A stretch of 64,000 nucleotides of DNA from Streptomyces sp. BK208 (GTDB taxonomy: Bacteria > Actinomycetota > Actinomycetes > Streptomycetales > Streptomycetaceae). The position numbers and the translations under genes are program-made. This document shows, one piece after another, positions 1 to 9,654 of the stretch (position 1 is its first letter; each line of letters opens with the position of its first letter). The notes under the pieces are model-generated. The model saw only the letters and a program-made list of their open reading frames with translations. It did not search any database and was not told the origin of the DNA. Location: contig NZ_SOAV01000008.1 of NCBI RefSeq assembly GCF_004364245.1, forward strand, positions 124,001-188,000. The letters are read 5' to 3'.

Positions 1-879
1 CGGATAGCCCGCGACCACCGCCGCGTCGCCGCGCGCGGCGTCCTCGTCGAACCGCAGCACCGGCGCCCTCAGGCCGGGGACGTACAGCACGGCCACGTCC
101 TTGTCCGGGTCGAACAGCACCACCCGCGCCTCGTACGCCGGGCCCACACCGCCGATCCGCACGGTCGGGTCGTCGATGCCGGCCACCACGTGGGCGTTGG
201 TCATCACGTGCTCCGGCGCGTACACGAAGCCGCTGCCCTCGCGACCCTGGGCGCCGGCGACGCCCTCCACCTTCACCGTGCCGAGCTTGGCCGCCCGGGT
301 GGCCGCGGGCGTGACACTGTCGCCTGAGGGCTCGGCGACCTCGGCGGCCGACTCGTTCTCGAACGGGTTGAAGACCTGGGGGAACCCGGCGTCGGCCAGC
401 GCGGACGTCGCCCGGGAGAACCACGCCGGGGTGGTGTCGGGCATCACCCGCTGCACCGCGTCCAGCACGGCCGAGCCCCGGATCGCCGAGGTGAGCAGCG
501 ACGACGAGGACGCCGCCAGCACGCTCGCCGCCACCCACGCCACGATCAGCGCCGCCGCCGCGTGCGCCACCGCCCCGCCGACGCCGTCGGCCACCCGGAG
601 CGGGCCGGCGGCCAGCTCCCGGCGCAGGCGCAGCGCGAGCCGCCCCGCCAGCTCGTGGCCCACCATGGCCGGCAGCAGCACCGTGACCACCGCGACGGCC
701 GTCGCCGCGGTCGAGCCCCGCGCCACCAGGTCCGTCACCCACGGCAGGAGCCACACGCCGAGCACCGCACCGCCCACGAAGCCGGCCAGCGACACACAGC
801 CGGCCACCAGGCCGCGCCGGTACCCGGAAGCCGCGTAGGCCAGCACCACCAGCGCCAGCACGAGGTCGAGCAGGTCCAC
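1..879 (-). CDS. MarP-like membrane serine protease (CvpA + trypsin-like), 3' part outside window
   Basis: This is a membrane-anchored periplasmic-facing serine protease of the MarP type, which in mycobacteria works in acid and oxidative stress resistance. The first ~125 residues hold four hydrophobic segments (about 4-17, 25-46, 60-77, 100-122), the CvpA/colicin V arrangement. A linker leads to a chymotrypsin-fold domain from ~residue 195. Catalytic His230 lies in a TNAHVV motif and Asp261 in DPDKDVAVLYV; the catalytic serine falls beyond the window edge. I chose the GTG at 879 because the membrane segment follows at once and AGAAAGG lies upstream. It is divergent from the amidase gene at 1101. 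The family call is firm; the substrate is unknown. Confidence 0.88.
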   Translation of the reverse strand, partial: MDLLDLVLALVVLAYAASGYRRGLVAGCVSLAGFVGGAVLGVWLLPWVTDLVARGSTAATAVAVVTVLLPAMVGHELAGRLALRLRRELAAGPLRVADGVGGAVAHAAAALIVAWVAASVLAASSSSLLTSAIRGSAVLDAVQRVMPDTTPAWFSRATSALADAGFPQVFNPFENESAAEVAEPSGDSVTPAATRAAKLGTVKVEGVAGAQGREGSGFVYAPEHVMTNAHVVAGIDDPTVRIGGVGPAYEARVVLFDPDKDVAVLYVPGLRAPVLRFDEDAARGDAAVVAGYP

Positions 880-1100
880 GCGAACCGCCTTTCTGCCGGA
901 GCCCTGGGCCCTCAGTACGTGCCGTACCGGGCCGGTCGATCAGTCCGAGGCGCACACCTGTCCGAAAACCGGTCGCATCCCTCGGGACGCGGTCGCGAAC
1001 GTGTGCGGTCCACCGTGGAACGCCGGGCACCGGGACGATGGTTCCACCGGGTGGCATCGCACACATCGCGGACAGAGCGGATCCGCCGGACAGTAGGACC

Positions 1101-1919
1101 ATGCGAGTCTTCCGAGGACCGCGCCGGGCCCGGGAGCGACGGGCCGCCCGGATACCCGGCGCCCCCCGCCTGCCGGTCGCGGTCCGGGCGCTGCTCGGCG
1201 CCCTGCCGGGGCTGGCCGCCGTCGCCGCCCTCTTCCTGTGCGCGAACGGGGTGCAACGGGCGGCCGACGCCGATGCCGCCCCGGCCGCCTCCGCCGCCGA
1301 CCGGTACGCGGCGCCGCGGCCCGACATCGTGCCCCGGTCGGTCTGGCTGGGCGGCGCCGCCCGCGCCCAGCCGGCCCCGCGCTACGACGACAGGGTCGTC
1401 GCCGTCTTCGTCCACCACACCGACACGCCGAACGGCTACGACTGCGCCGACGTGCCGTCCATCCTCCGCGGTGTGTACCAGGGCCAGACCGGTGCGCGGG
1501 ACTGGGACGACATCGGGTACAACTTCGTCGTCGACCGCTGCGGCACGATCTACGAGGGCCGGGCCGGGGGCATCGACCGTCCGGTCACCGGTGCCCACAC
1601 GCAGGGGTTCAACCACCGCACCACCGGGATCGCCGCCCTCGGCACCTACACCGCCGGGGTGCCCGTGCCGGACGAGCTGACCGACGCGATCGCCGCCGTG
1701 GCGGCCTGGAAGCTCGGTGAGACCGGCACCGACCCGCACGCGAAGGTCGCCCTGGTCTCCAGCAACGGCCTCAGCCGGTACGCGGCGGGGGCCACCGCCA
1801 CGCTGCCCGCCGTCGCGGGGCACGACGACGGTTACGCGACGAGCTGTCCCGGCGCGGCCCTCACCGCCCGGCTCGCGGACATCAGGGACACGGCGGCCCG
1901 CCTCCAGGGCCGCGCCTGA
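1101..1919 (+). CDS. N-acetylmuramoyl-L-alanine amidase (PGRP/Amidase_2 fold), secreted or membrane anchored
   Basis: A 272-residue peptidoglycan amidase that should cleave the bond between MurNAc and L-Ala. A basic N terminus precedes one hydrophobic segment (about 26-48), so it is exported or anchored. The PGRP fold runs from ~75 to 268. Likely zinc ligands are His105 or His106 (VFVHHTDT), His241 (AGHDDG) and Cys249 (SCPG); the His-to-Cys spacing of eight matches T7 lysozyme-type amidases. Tyr140 sits in the IGYNF motif. The ATG at 1101 was preferred to an in-frame ATG at 1038 because TAGGAC lies 4-8 bases upstream and the charged-hydrophobic leader then begins properly. It is divergent from the MarP-like protease. 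Confidence 0.9.
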   Translation: MRVFRGPRRARERRAARIPGAPRLPVAVRALLGALPGLAAVAALFLCANGVQRAADADAAPAASAADRYAAPRPDIVPRSVWLGGAARAQPAPRYDDRVVAVFVHHTDTPNGYDCADVPSILRGVYQGQTGARDWDDIGYNFVVDRCGTIYEGRAGGIDRPVTGAHTQGFNHRTTGIAALGTYTAGVPVPDELTDAIAAVAAWKLGETGTDPHAKVALVSSNGLSRYAAGATATLPAVAGHDDGYATSCPGAALTARLADIRDTAARLQGRA

Positions 1920-1920
1920 C

Positions 1921-1971
1921 CGGCCGCGCGGGCGGGCGCGGCCGGTCAGGCCGCGTGGGCGGGCGCGGCCG
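1921..1971. repeat. Short imperfect direct repeat with hairpin potential after the amidase gene
   Basis: Two near-identical copies of GCCGCG(C/T)GGGCGGGCGCGGCC lie back to back just after the amidase stop codon. Each copy has GGCCGCG facing CGCGGCC, so each can fold into a short GC hairpin. The position between convergent genes fits transcription termination, but there is no U-tract, so this is only a suggestion. Confidence 0.4.
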
Positions 1972-2004
1972 ACACTGGACCGTGTTCCGGCTCCGGCTCG
2001 CGCC

Positions 2005-2526
2005 TCAGCCCGGTCCGAACCTCGCCCACAGGCGGGGCAGGCGCTCGGCGAGGGCGCGGTCGTCCTCCAGGTCGATCGGTGTGCCCAGGGGTTCCGCGGG
2101 GGCGGGCGCGATGCCCAGGTCGGGGGCGACGGTGCCGGTGAGCTGCTCGTAGGCCTCGTCGGCCGCGTAGCCCAGCTCCTCGCCGTCGCCGTCCAGCTCC
2201 TCGTCGAAGTCGTCCAGCAGCTCGGCCAGCGAGTCGGGCTCGTGCACGGCGCCCTCGTACACCTCACGGCCCTGGCCGATCAGCCAGCAGCGGAAGAAGT
2301 CGAAGGCGTCGTCGCTCGCGCCGCCGAGCAGGATCCACGCGGCGGCCCACAGGTCCCAGGCGCAGGCGCGGTTGTACCGGGCTTCGAAGTGACGGGCGAA
2401 GTCGAGCACCTGGTCCGGGTCCATGTCGAGCAACCGCTCCACGAGCAGGTCTGCCTGGTCCTCGGGATCGCCGTCGGCGCCCTGCCGGGCGGCATCGATC
2501 AGCTCCCAGAACTCCGTCTCGTCCAT
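2005..2526 (-). CDS. DUF4240 domain protein
   Basis: A 173-residue soluble acidic protein matching the DUF4240 pattern: an N-terminal MDETEFWELIDAAR helix and a conserved Trp-rich middle (ACAWDLWAAAWIL, then FDFFRCWLI). Function is unknown for the family. Two ATG codons lie next to each other, and the second gives the usual MDETEFW start of the family. No signal peptide or membrane segment is visible. It is convergent with the amidase gene and lies downstream of the WYL regulator on the same strand with about 140 bases between, so it may be independently transcribed. Confidence 0.8.
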   Translation of the reverse strand: MDETEFWELIDAARQGADGDPEDQADLLVERLLDMDPDQVLDFARHFEARYNRACAWDLWAAAWILLGGASDDAFDFFRCWLIGQGREVYEGAVHEPDSLAELLDDFDEELDGDGEELGYAADEAYEQLTGTVAPDLGIAPAPAEPLGTPIDLEDDRALAERLPRLWARFGPG

Positions 2527-2670
2527 CACGCGTCCAGCATCGGCCCTGGGCGGTGACGGCGCACGTGGAGTGCGGCGGATCGTTATCTACGGATGCCCGC
2601 GGCCCACCCGACCCGCACGGGCCACCGGCCGGCGTCCGGCCGCGGCCCGCCCCACCGCCCCGGCGCGACG

Positions 2671-3654
2671 TCACCCCCCGTACAACCCCGCCGACCGCCG
2701 CGCATCCCTCGCACACCGCTCCCGCAGGGCCGCCGGCGCCAGCACCTCCACCTCCGGCCCGAGCGCCCTGAGCTGCTCGTGCGCGACCTCCTCCGACTCC
2801 ACCGGCAACGTCACCGTCACCCAGCCGTCCGCGTCCGGCGTCCCCGCACCCTCCAGCGCCTCCCGGGCGACCGGTGCGTCCACGGCGTACGGCAGCCTCC
2901 GTGCGCCGTCGGCCGACAGCCGCACCACGACCTCGGCCCGCAGGATGGACCGCGAGAACTGCTCGGCCCGCTCCGCCCAGAACGCGGGCAGGTCGAAGTC
3001 CCCGTCCCGTTCGAAACGCTCCTCGCCCGCCTCCACCGCCGTGAAGCGGTCGATGCGGTACACGCGGAAGGCCCCGTCGTGCGTCGCCCGCGCGATCCTC
3101 GCGCACAGATACCAGACCCCGGCCTTCAGCACGAGCCCGTACGGCTCCAGCTCCCGGACGACCTCGTCCGATCCCCGCAGGTAGCGCGCGGCGACGCGCC
3201 GGTCGTCCCAGACCGCCGCCGCGACCGCGGGCAGCAGCCCGGGCGTCTCGGGCTCGCGGAACCAGTTCGGCGCGTCCAGGTGGAAGCGCTGGGCCGCCGT
3301 ACGGGAGGCGTCCCGCAGGGAGGGGAGCAGGGCCGCCGACACCTTCAGGCGGGCCGCCGAGGCCGCGTCCTCCAGGCCCATCTCGCGCAGCGCCCCGGGG
3401 ACCCCGGACAGGAACAGCGCCTCCGCCTCGCCCCGGGCCAGCCCGGTCAGCCGGGTGCGGTAACCGCCGACGAGACGGTAACCGCCGGCCCGGCCGCGCT
3501 CCGCGTACACCGGCACGCCGGCCTCCGACAGCGCCTGCGCGTCCCGTGTCACGGTCCGCTCCGAGACCTCCAGCTCCCGGGCCAGCTCGGCCGCGGTCAT
3601 GGCCGGGCGGGACTGGAGCAGCAGCACCATCTTGATGAGGCGGGCAGCACGCAT
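2671..3654 (-). CDS. HTH-WYL transcriptional regulator
   Basis: A ~327-residue regulator. Residues ~1-58 form a DeoR/HTH_11 winged helix (TAAELARELEVSERTVTRD is the recognition region), followed by a WYL domain at ~140-220 containing the literal WYL in GVWYLCAR, and a C-terminal WCX-type extension. WYL proteins sense small ligands or nucleic acid and often act as activators or repressors of stress and repair genes. Two ATGs lie two codons apart; the second is used here. No adjacent divergent target is evident, since the neighbour upstream is the 3' end of aceE, so its regulon cannot be read from context. Confidence 0.85.
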   Translation of the reverse strand: MRAARLIKMVLLLQSRPAMTAAELARELEVSERTVTRDAQALSEAGVPVYAERGRAGGYRLVGGYRTRLTGLARGEAEALFLSGVPGALREMGLEDAASAARLKVSAALLPSLRDASRTAAQRFHLDAPNWFREPETPGLLPAVAAAVWDDRRVAARYLRGSDEVVRELEPYGLVLKAGVWYLCARIARATHDGAFRVYRIDRFTAVEAGEERFERDGDFDLPAFWAERAEQFSRSILRAEVVVRLSADGARRLPYAVDAPVAREALEGAGTPDADGWVTVTLPVESEEVAHEQLRALGPEVEVLAPAALRERCARDARRSAGLYGG

Positions 3655-3675
3655 GTGCACATCATGCAGGGACGC

Positions 3676-3705
3676 GGAAGGCCCCCGCCGGAGCGGGGGC
3701 CTTCC
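3676..3705 (-). terminator. Rho-independent-like hairpin after aceE
   Basis: A perfect 13-bp stem (left arm 3676-3688, right arm 3693-3705) with a four-base CGGA loop sits 11 bases past the aceE stop. It lacks a clear U-tract, as is usual in Streptomyces. It separates aceE from the WYL regulator gene that follows on the same strand. Confidence 0.85.
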
Positions 3706-3715
3706 GTCACGACCT

Positions 3716-6418
3716 CTACAGGCCGTAGCGCTCGCGCGCCTCCTTCACGGCCGTCGCCTTGACCTCGCCGCGCCTGGCGAGCTGGGCCAGGGTCGCGACC
3801 ACGATGGACTCGGCGTCCACGCCGAAGTGACGACGGGCGGCGTCACGGGTGTCCGACAGGCCGAAGCCGTCGGCACCGAGCGACGAGTAGTCCTGCTCGA
3901 CCCACTGCGCGATCTGGTCCGGGACCTGACGCATGTAGTCCGAGACGGCGAGGACCGGGCCCTCGACGCCCTGGAGCGCCCGGCGCAGGTACGGCACCCG
4001 CTCCTCGCCGCGCAGCAGCGCCGCGTCGGCGTCCATGGCGTCCCGGCGCAGCTCCGTCCAGGAGGTCGCGGACCACACGTCGGCGGCCACGCCCCACTCC
4101 TCGGCGAGCAGCCGCTGCGCCTTGAGCGCCCAGTGGATCGCCGTGCCGGAACCCAGCAGCTGGATGCGCGGGGCGTTGGCGGCCGGGGTCAGGCCCGCAG
4201 TCTCCGCCGTGTTGAAGCGGTACAGGCCCTTGACGATGCCCTCGTCCACGCCGGGGGCGGACGGCTTCGCCGGCTGCGGCATCGGCTCGTTGTAGACCGT
4301 CAGGTAGTAGAAGACGTTCGGGTCCTCGCCCGGAGCCGCCTCGCCGTACATCCGGCGCAGACCGTCCTTGACGATCGCCGCGACCTCGTAGGCGAACGCC
4401 GGGTCGTACGACAGCGCCGCCGGGTTGGTCGCCGCGATGGCGGGGGAGTGGCCGTCCGCGTGCTGGAGGCCCTCACCGGTGAGGGTGGTGCGGCCCGCGG
4501 TGGCGCCGACCAGGAAGCCGCGGCCGAGCTGGTCGCCGAGCTGCCACATCTGGTCGGCGGTGCGCTGCCAGCCGAACATCGAGTAGAAGATGTAGAACGG
4601 GATCATCGCCTCGCCGTGCGTCGCGTACGCGGTGGACGCGGCGATGAAGTCGGCCATCGAGCCGGCCTCGGTGATGCCCTCGTTGAGGATCTGGCCGTTC
4701 TTGGCTTCCTTGTAGTACATCAGCTGGTCGCGGTCGACCGGCTCGTACGTCTGGCCCTTGGGCGAGTAGATGCCAAGGGACGGGAAGAGGCTCTCCATGC
4801 CGAAGGTGCGCGCCTCGTCGGGGACGATCGGCACCCAGCGCTTGCCGGTCTCCTTGTCGCGGACCAGGTCCTTGACCAGGCGGACGAAGGCCATGGTGGT
4901 GGCCACGTTCTGCGAGCCGGAGCCCTTGTCGAAGGACGCGAAGGCCTTCTCGGCGGGCGCGGGCAGAGGTGCGAGGGGGTGCACGCGGCGGGCCGGGGCG
5001 GGACCGCCGAGGGCGGCGCGGCGCTCCTGGAGGTAGCGCACCTCGGGGGAGTCGGCGCCCGGGTGGCCGTAGGGGACCACGCCGTCGACGAAGTCGCTGT
5101 CCTTGATCGGCAGGCCGAGCAGGTCGCGCATGTCCTTGAACTCGTCCACCGAGAGCTTCTTCATCTGGTGGTTGGCGTTCTTCGACGCGAAGCCGGTGCC
5201 GAGGGTGTGCCCCTTGACCGTCTGGGCCAGGATCACGGTCGGCGCGCCCTTGTGGGCGAGCGCGGCGCGGTAGGCGGCATACACCTTGCGGGACTCGTGA
5301 CCGCCGCGCGAGGAGTGGAAGCACTCGAGGATCTTGTCGTCGGACAGCAGCTTCGCCATCTCGGCGAGCTGCGGGTCCTTGTTGAAGAAGTCCTCGCGGA
5401 TGTAGGCGGCGTCGCGCGTCTGGTACGTCTGCACCTGCGCGTCGGGTACCTCGCGCAGGCGGCGTACGAGGGCGCCGGTGGTGTCGAGCTGGAACAGCTC
5501 GTCCCAGGCCGTGCCCCACAGCGACTTGACGACGTTCCAGCCGGCGCCGCGGAAGAGGGCCTCCAGCTCCTGCACGATCTTGAAGTTGGCGCGGACCGGA
5601 CCGTCGAGGCGCTGCAGGTTGCAGTTGATCACGAAGGTCAGGTTGTCCAGGCCCTCACGGGAGGCGAGGGTGAGCGCGGTGGTGGACTCCGGCTCGTCCA
5701 TCTCGCCGTCACCGAGGAACGCCCACACGTGTGAGTTCGTCAGGTCCTTGATGCCGCGGCTGGTCAGGTAGCGGTTGAACCGCGCCTGGTAGATCGCGGA
5801 GATCGGGCCGAGGCCCATGGAGACCGTGGGGAACTCCCACAGCCAGGGCAGGCGCCGCGGGTGCGGGTAGGACGGCAGGCCGTTGCCGCCCGCCTCGCGG
5901 CGGAAGTTGTCCAGCTGCTCCTCGTTCAGGCGGCCGTCGAGGAAGGCGCGGGCGTAGATGCCGGGGGAGGCGTGGCCCTGGACGTAGAGCTGGTCGCCGG
6001 AGCCGTCCCCCTCCTTGCCCTTGAAGAAGTGGTTGAAGCCGGTCTCGTACAGCCAGGCCGCGGAGGCGAAGGTGGCGATGTGGCCGCCGACGCCGTGCTT
6101 GCTCCCTCGGGTCACCATCGCCGCCGCGTTCCAGCGGTTCCAGGCGGTGATCCGCTGCTCCAGCGCCTCGTCGCCGTCCACGGTGGGCTCGGCGGAGGTC
6201 GGGATGGTGTTGACGTAGTCCGTCTCGAGGAGCTTCGGCAGGGCGAGGCCCGCGCCCTCGGCGCGCTCCAGTGTGCGGCGCATCAGGTACGCGGCACGGT
6301 GCGGCCCGGCCGCCTTGGTGACGGCGTCCAGGGAGGCCTGCCATTCGGCGGTCTCCTCCGGGTCGCGGTCCGGGAGCTGGTCGAGCTCGCTCGGCTGGAT
6401 GGCTTTGGGGTCGGTCAT
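3716..6418 (-). CDS. aceE: Pyruvate dehydrogenase E1 component, homodimeric type
   Basis: A 900-residue thiamine-diphosphate enzyme that decarboxylates pyruvate and transfers the acetyl group to lipoyl-E2, feeding acetyl-CoA to the TCA cycle. Length and sequence fit the single-chain AceE type. The cofactor motif GDGEMDEPE starts at ~236 with its Asn at 266 (VINCNLQR). An early loop, RGSKHGVGGHIATFAS, surrounds residue 110. I chose the ATG at 6418 because GAGGAAGGCGGCGAC precedes it. Lipoyl-E2 and E3 are encoded just upstream on the same strand (sucB, lpd), with a FadR-type regulator between. A 17-bp palindrome lies about 120 bases upstream of the start. Confidence 0.97.
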   Translation of the reverse strand: MTDPKAIQPSELDQLPDRDPEETAEWQASLDAVTKAAGPHRAAYLMRRTLERAEGAGLALPKLLETDYVNTIPTSAEPTVDGDEALEQRITAWNRWNAAAMVTRGSKHGVGGHIATFASAAWLYETGFNHFFKGKEGDGSGDQLYVQGHASPGIYARAFLDGRLNEEQLDNFRREAGGNGLPSYPHPRRLPWLWEFPTVSMGLGPISAIYQARFNRYLTSRGIKDLTNSHVWAFLGDGEMDEPESTTALTLASREGLDNLTFVINCNLQRLDGPVRANFKIVQELEALFRGAGWNVVKSLWGTAWDELFQLDTTGALVRRLREVPDAQVQTYQTRDAAYIREDFFNKDPQLAEMAKLLSDDKILECFHSSRGGHESRKVYAAYRAALAHKGAPTVILAQTVKGHTLGTGFASKNANHQMKKLSVDEFKDMRDLLGLPIKDSDFVDGVVPYGHPGADSPEVRYLQERRAALGGPAPARRVHPLAPLPAPAEKAFASFDKGSGSQNVATTMAFVRLVKDLVRDKETGKRWVPIVPDEARTFGMESLFPSLGIYSPKGQTYEPVDRDQLMYYKEAKNGQILNEGITEAGSMADFIAASTAYATHGEAMIPFYIFYSMFGWQRTADQMWQLGDQLGRGFLVGATAGRTTLTGEGLQHADGHSPAIAATNPAALSYDPAFAYEVAAIVKDGLRRMYGEAAPGEDPNVFYYLTVYNEPMPQPAKPSAPGVDEGIVKGLYRFNTAETAGLTPAANAPRIQLLGSGTAIHWALKAQRLLAEEWGVAADVWSATSWTELRRDAMDADAALLRGEERVPYLRRALQGVEGPVLAVSDYMRQVPDQIAQWVEQDYSSLGADGFGLSDTRDAARRHFGVDAESIVVATLAQLARRGEVKATAVKEARERYGL

Positions 6419-6719
6419 GTCGCCGCCTTCCTCAGTCGAAGGGGGTTCCCTCATCGGCAAGGGTTCGGGGGTGCCCTAGGTCTTTGGCAGGACAGGGCTG
6501 GGCTCCGGTGGGAGACCCAAGCGTGACTGTAACTCCCTGATCGATGATCGATCAAAGGGTTGAGGGCCAAAACCTCTTGATCACGAGAAAGTAGGCACGG
6601 GGTGCCTTCGACGGTGGCACGCGGTGACCGCCCCGCCGAGGATTCGTGCAGGTGAGGAGGGGTGGGCGCGGATGAGCCCGGGGGTTCTGCCGGGCTCGCG
6701 TCAGCGGAGGTGGGGACGG
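6419..6719 (-). promoter_or_regulatory. aceE upstream region with an operator-like palindrome at 6538-6554
   Basis: This 300-base non-coding stretch lies between aceE and the MITE. It is locally AT-richer around 6538-6595. The sequence TGATCGATGATCGATCA (6538-6554) is a perfect palindrome around a central G. A second TTGATCA-like half site follows at about 6577. FadR-subfamily GntR proteins bind short palindromes of this size, and one is encoded next door, so this is a reasonable candidate operator. No promoter boxes can be called with confidence. Confidence 0.5.
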
Positions 6720-6910
6720 CTAGGGGGTGTCGTTTGGATCAGGCCGGCTTCGGGCGACGGTGCCCTGTTGCCGACCCGAGCGGGTTCTGGTGCGTGCGGC
6801 TGCAAGGCGGGGGAGGGCGACAGGGCGGAGCCCTGGCAACCGACGACAACGCCGCAGATGTGCGTGCCGGACCCCGCGACCCACGGCAAGATCCAAACGA
6901 CACCCCCTAG
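6720..6910. mobile_element. 191-bp MITE-like element with perfect terminal inverted repeats and CTAG target duplication
   Basis: Terminal inverted repeats GGGGTGTCGTTTGGATC at 6724-6740 and its exact complement at 6890-6906 are flanked on both sides by CTAG (6720-6723 and 6907-6910), which looks like a 4-bp target-site duplication. Counting the CTAG copies, the symmetric ends are 21 bp without a mismatch. The 149-bp interior has no credible gene and shows scattered short hairpins. The size, ends and target fit a non-autonomous relative of an IS5-type element. The right-hand CTAG carries the TAG stop codon of the neighbouring GntR-family gene. Confidence 0.85.
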
Positions 6911-7530
6911 GGGCGCGGGGCGCAGCCCAGGACGTGGGACTTGACGATCTCCGGGATGCGGGGGTCCCGGCGGCGGAAGGCCGCGACCAGCTCCTCGTGC
7001 TCCTCCGCGTACGACTGCTGCACCGTGCCCAGCCACCGTATCGACAGCGCCGTGAACACCTCGATCCCGAGCCCCTCCCACGTGTGCAGCAGCACCGAGT
7101 TGCCCGCGGCCCGTACCAGCTCACGGTGGAAGCCGACCGTGTGCCGCACCTGGCCCGTGCCGTCCGAGACCCGGTCGGCCTCGTAGAGCGCGGCGACGTG
7201 CGGTTCCAGGGCCGAGCAGTCCTCGGCGAGCCGCTCCGCCGCCAGCTCCGCCGCGATGGCCTCCAGGCCGGCCCGGACCGGGTAGCTCTCCTCCAGGTCG
7301 GCGGCGGTCAGGTTGCGCACCCGCACGCCCTTGTTCGGCGCCGACTCGATCAGCCGCAGCGACTCCAGCTCCCGCAGCGCCTCCCGCACCGGGGTCTGGC
7401 TGACCTCCAGCTCGGTGGCGATCCGGCGCTCCACGATCCGCTCGCCCGGCTGCCAGCGTCCGCTGATGATCCCTTCCAGGATGTGCTCGCGGATCTGTTC
7501 GCGCAGCGAGTGGACGACGGGCGCGGTCAT
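6907..7530 (-). CDS. GntR-family regulator, FadR subfamily (FCD domain)
   Basis: A 207-residue regulator with an N-terminal GntR winged helix (~8-70; GERIVERRIATELEVSQTPV then REALRELESLRLI) and an all-helical FCD ligand domain (~80-200). FCD proteins usually bind acids such as pyruvate, lactate or related carboxylates. It sits immediately upstream of aceE in the same direction, so pyruvate-responsive control of PDH, as with PdhR, is a plausible inference. The ATG at 7530 is preferred to longer in-frame starts because GGAGCTCCC precedes it. Its TAG stop is supplied by the CTAG at the MITE boundary. Confidence 0.88.
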   Translation of the reverse strand: MTAPVVHSLREQIREHILEGIISGRWQPGERIVERRIATELEVSQTPVREALRELESLRLIESAPNKGVRVRNLTAADLEESYPVRAGLEAIAAELAAERLAEDCSALEPHVAALYEADRVSDGTGQVRHTVGFHRELVRAAGNSVLLHTWEGLGIEVFTALSIRWLGTVQQSYAEEHEELVAAFRRRDPRIPEIVKSHVLGCAPRP

Positions 7531-7684
7531 GGGAGCTCCTTCGGGAGGGTCACCTTCGGACCCCTGGGGCGACTGACGTGGAGAAACAATACGGCCGTCA
7601 CGGCGGGCGGGAAGGGCGCACGGGGGCGCTTCCACGCAGGTGAGACGAGACTTACACAGCGTGCCCCGCCCGGAACACGGCGAA

Positions 7685-7714
7685 GCCCCCGCCCGTAGAG
7701 GTCCGGGCGGGGGC
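7685..7714 (-). terminator. Terminator hairpin downstream of sucB
   Basis: An 11-bp perfect stem (GCCCCCGCCCG at 7685-7695, its complement at 7704-7714) with an eight-base loop lies about 28 bases beyond the sucB stop. It sits between sucB and the FadR-type regulator. Confidence 0.8.
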
Positions 7715-7741
7715 ACCGTACAGGCCCGCTGACGGGGGGAA

Positions 7742-9592
<1,851 letters not shown>

Positions 9593-9654
9593 GGTTTCGG
9601 TTGCTCCTTACGAATTGCGGAAGTCTGTGTCGTCGCGCCCGAAGACCGAAGCGG

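Noticed and set aside
101..838. Long plus-strand open frame over the window start
   Set aside because: It is the shadow of the MarP-like gene on the minus strand, which has clear catalytic motifs and membrane segments; the plus-strand protein is low-complexity Ala/Ser/Arg/Pro.
3599..5734. 711-codon plus-strand open frame opposite aceE
   Set aside because: Antisense shadow of aceE with no recognisable motif.
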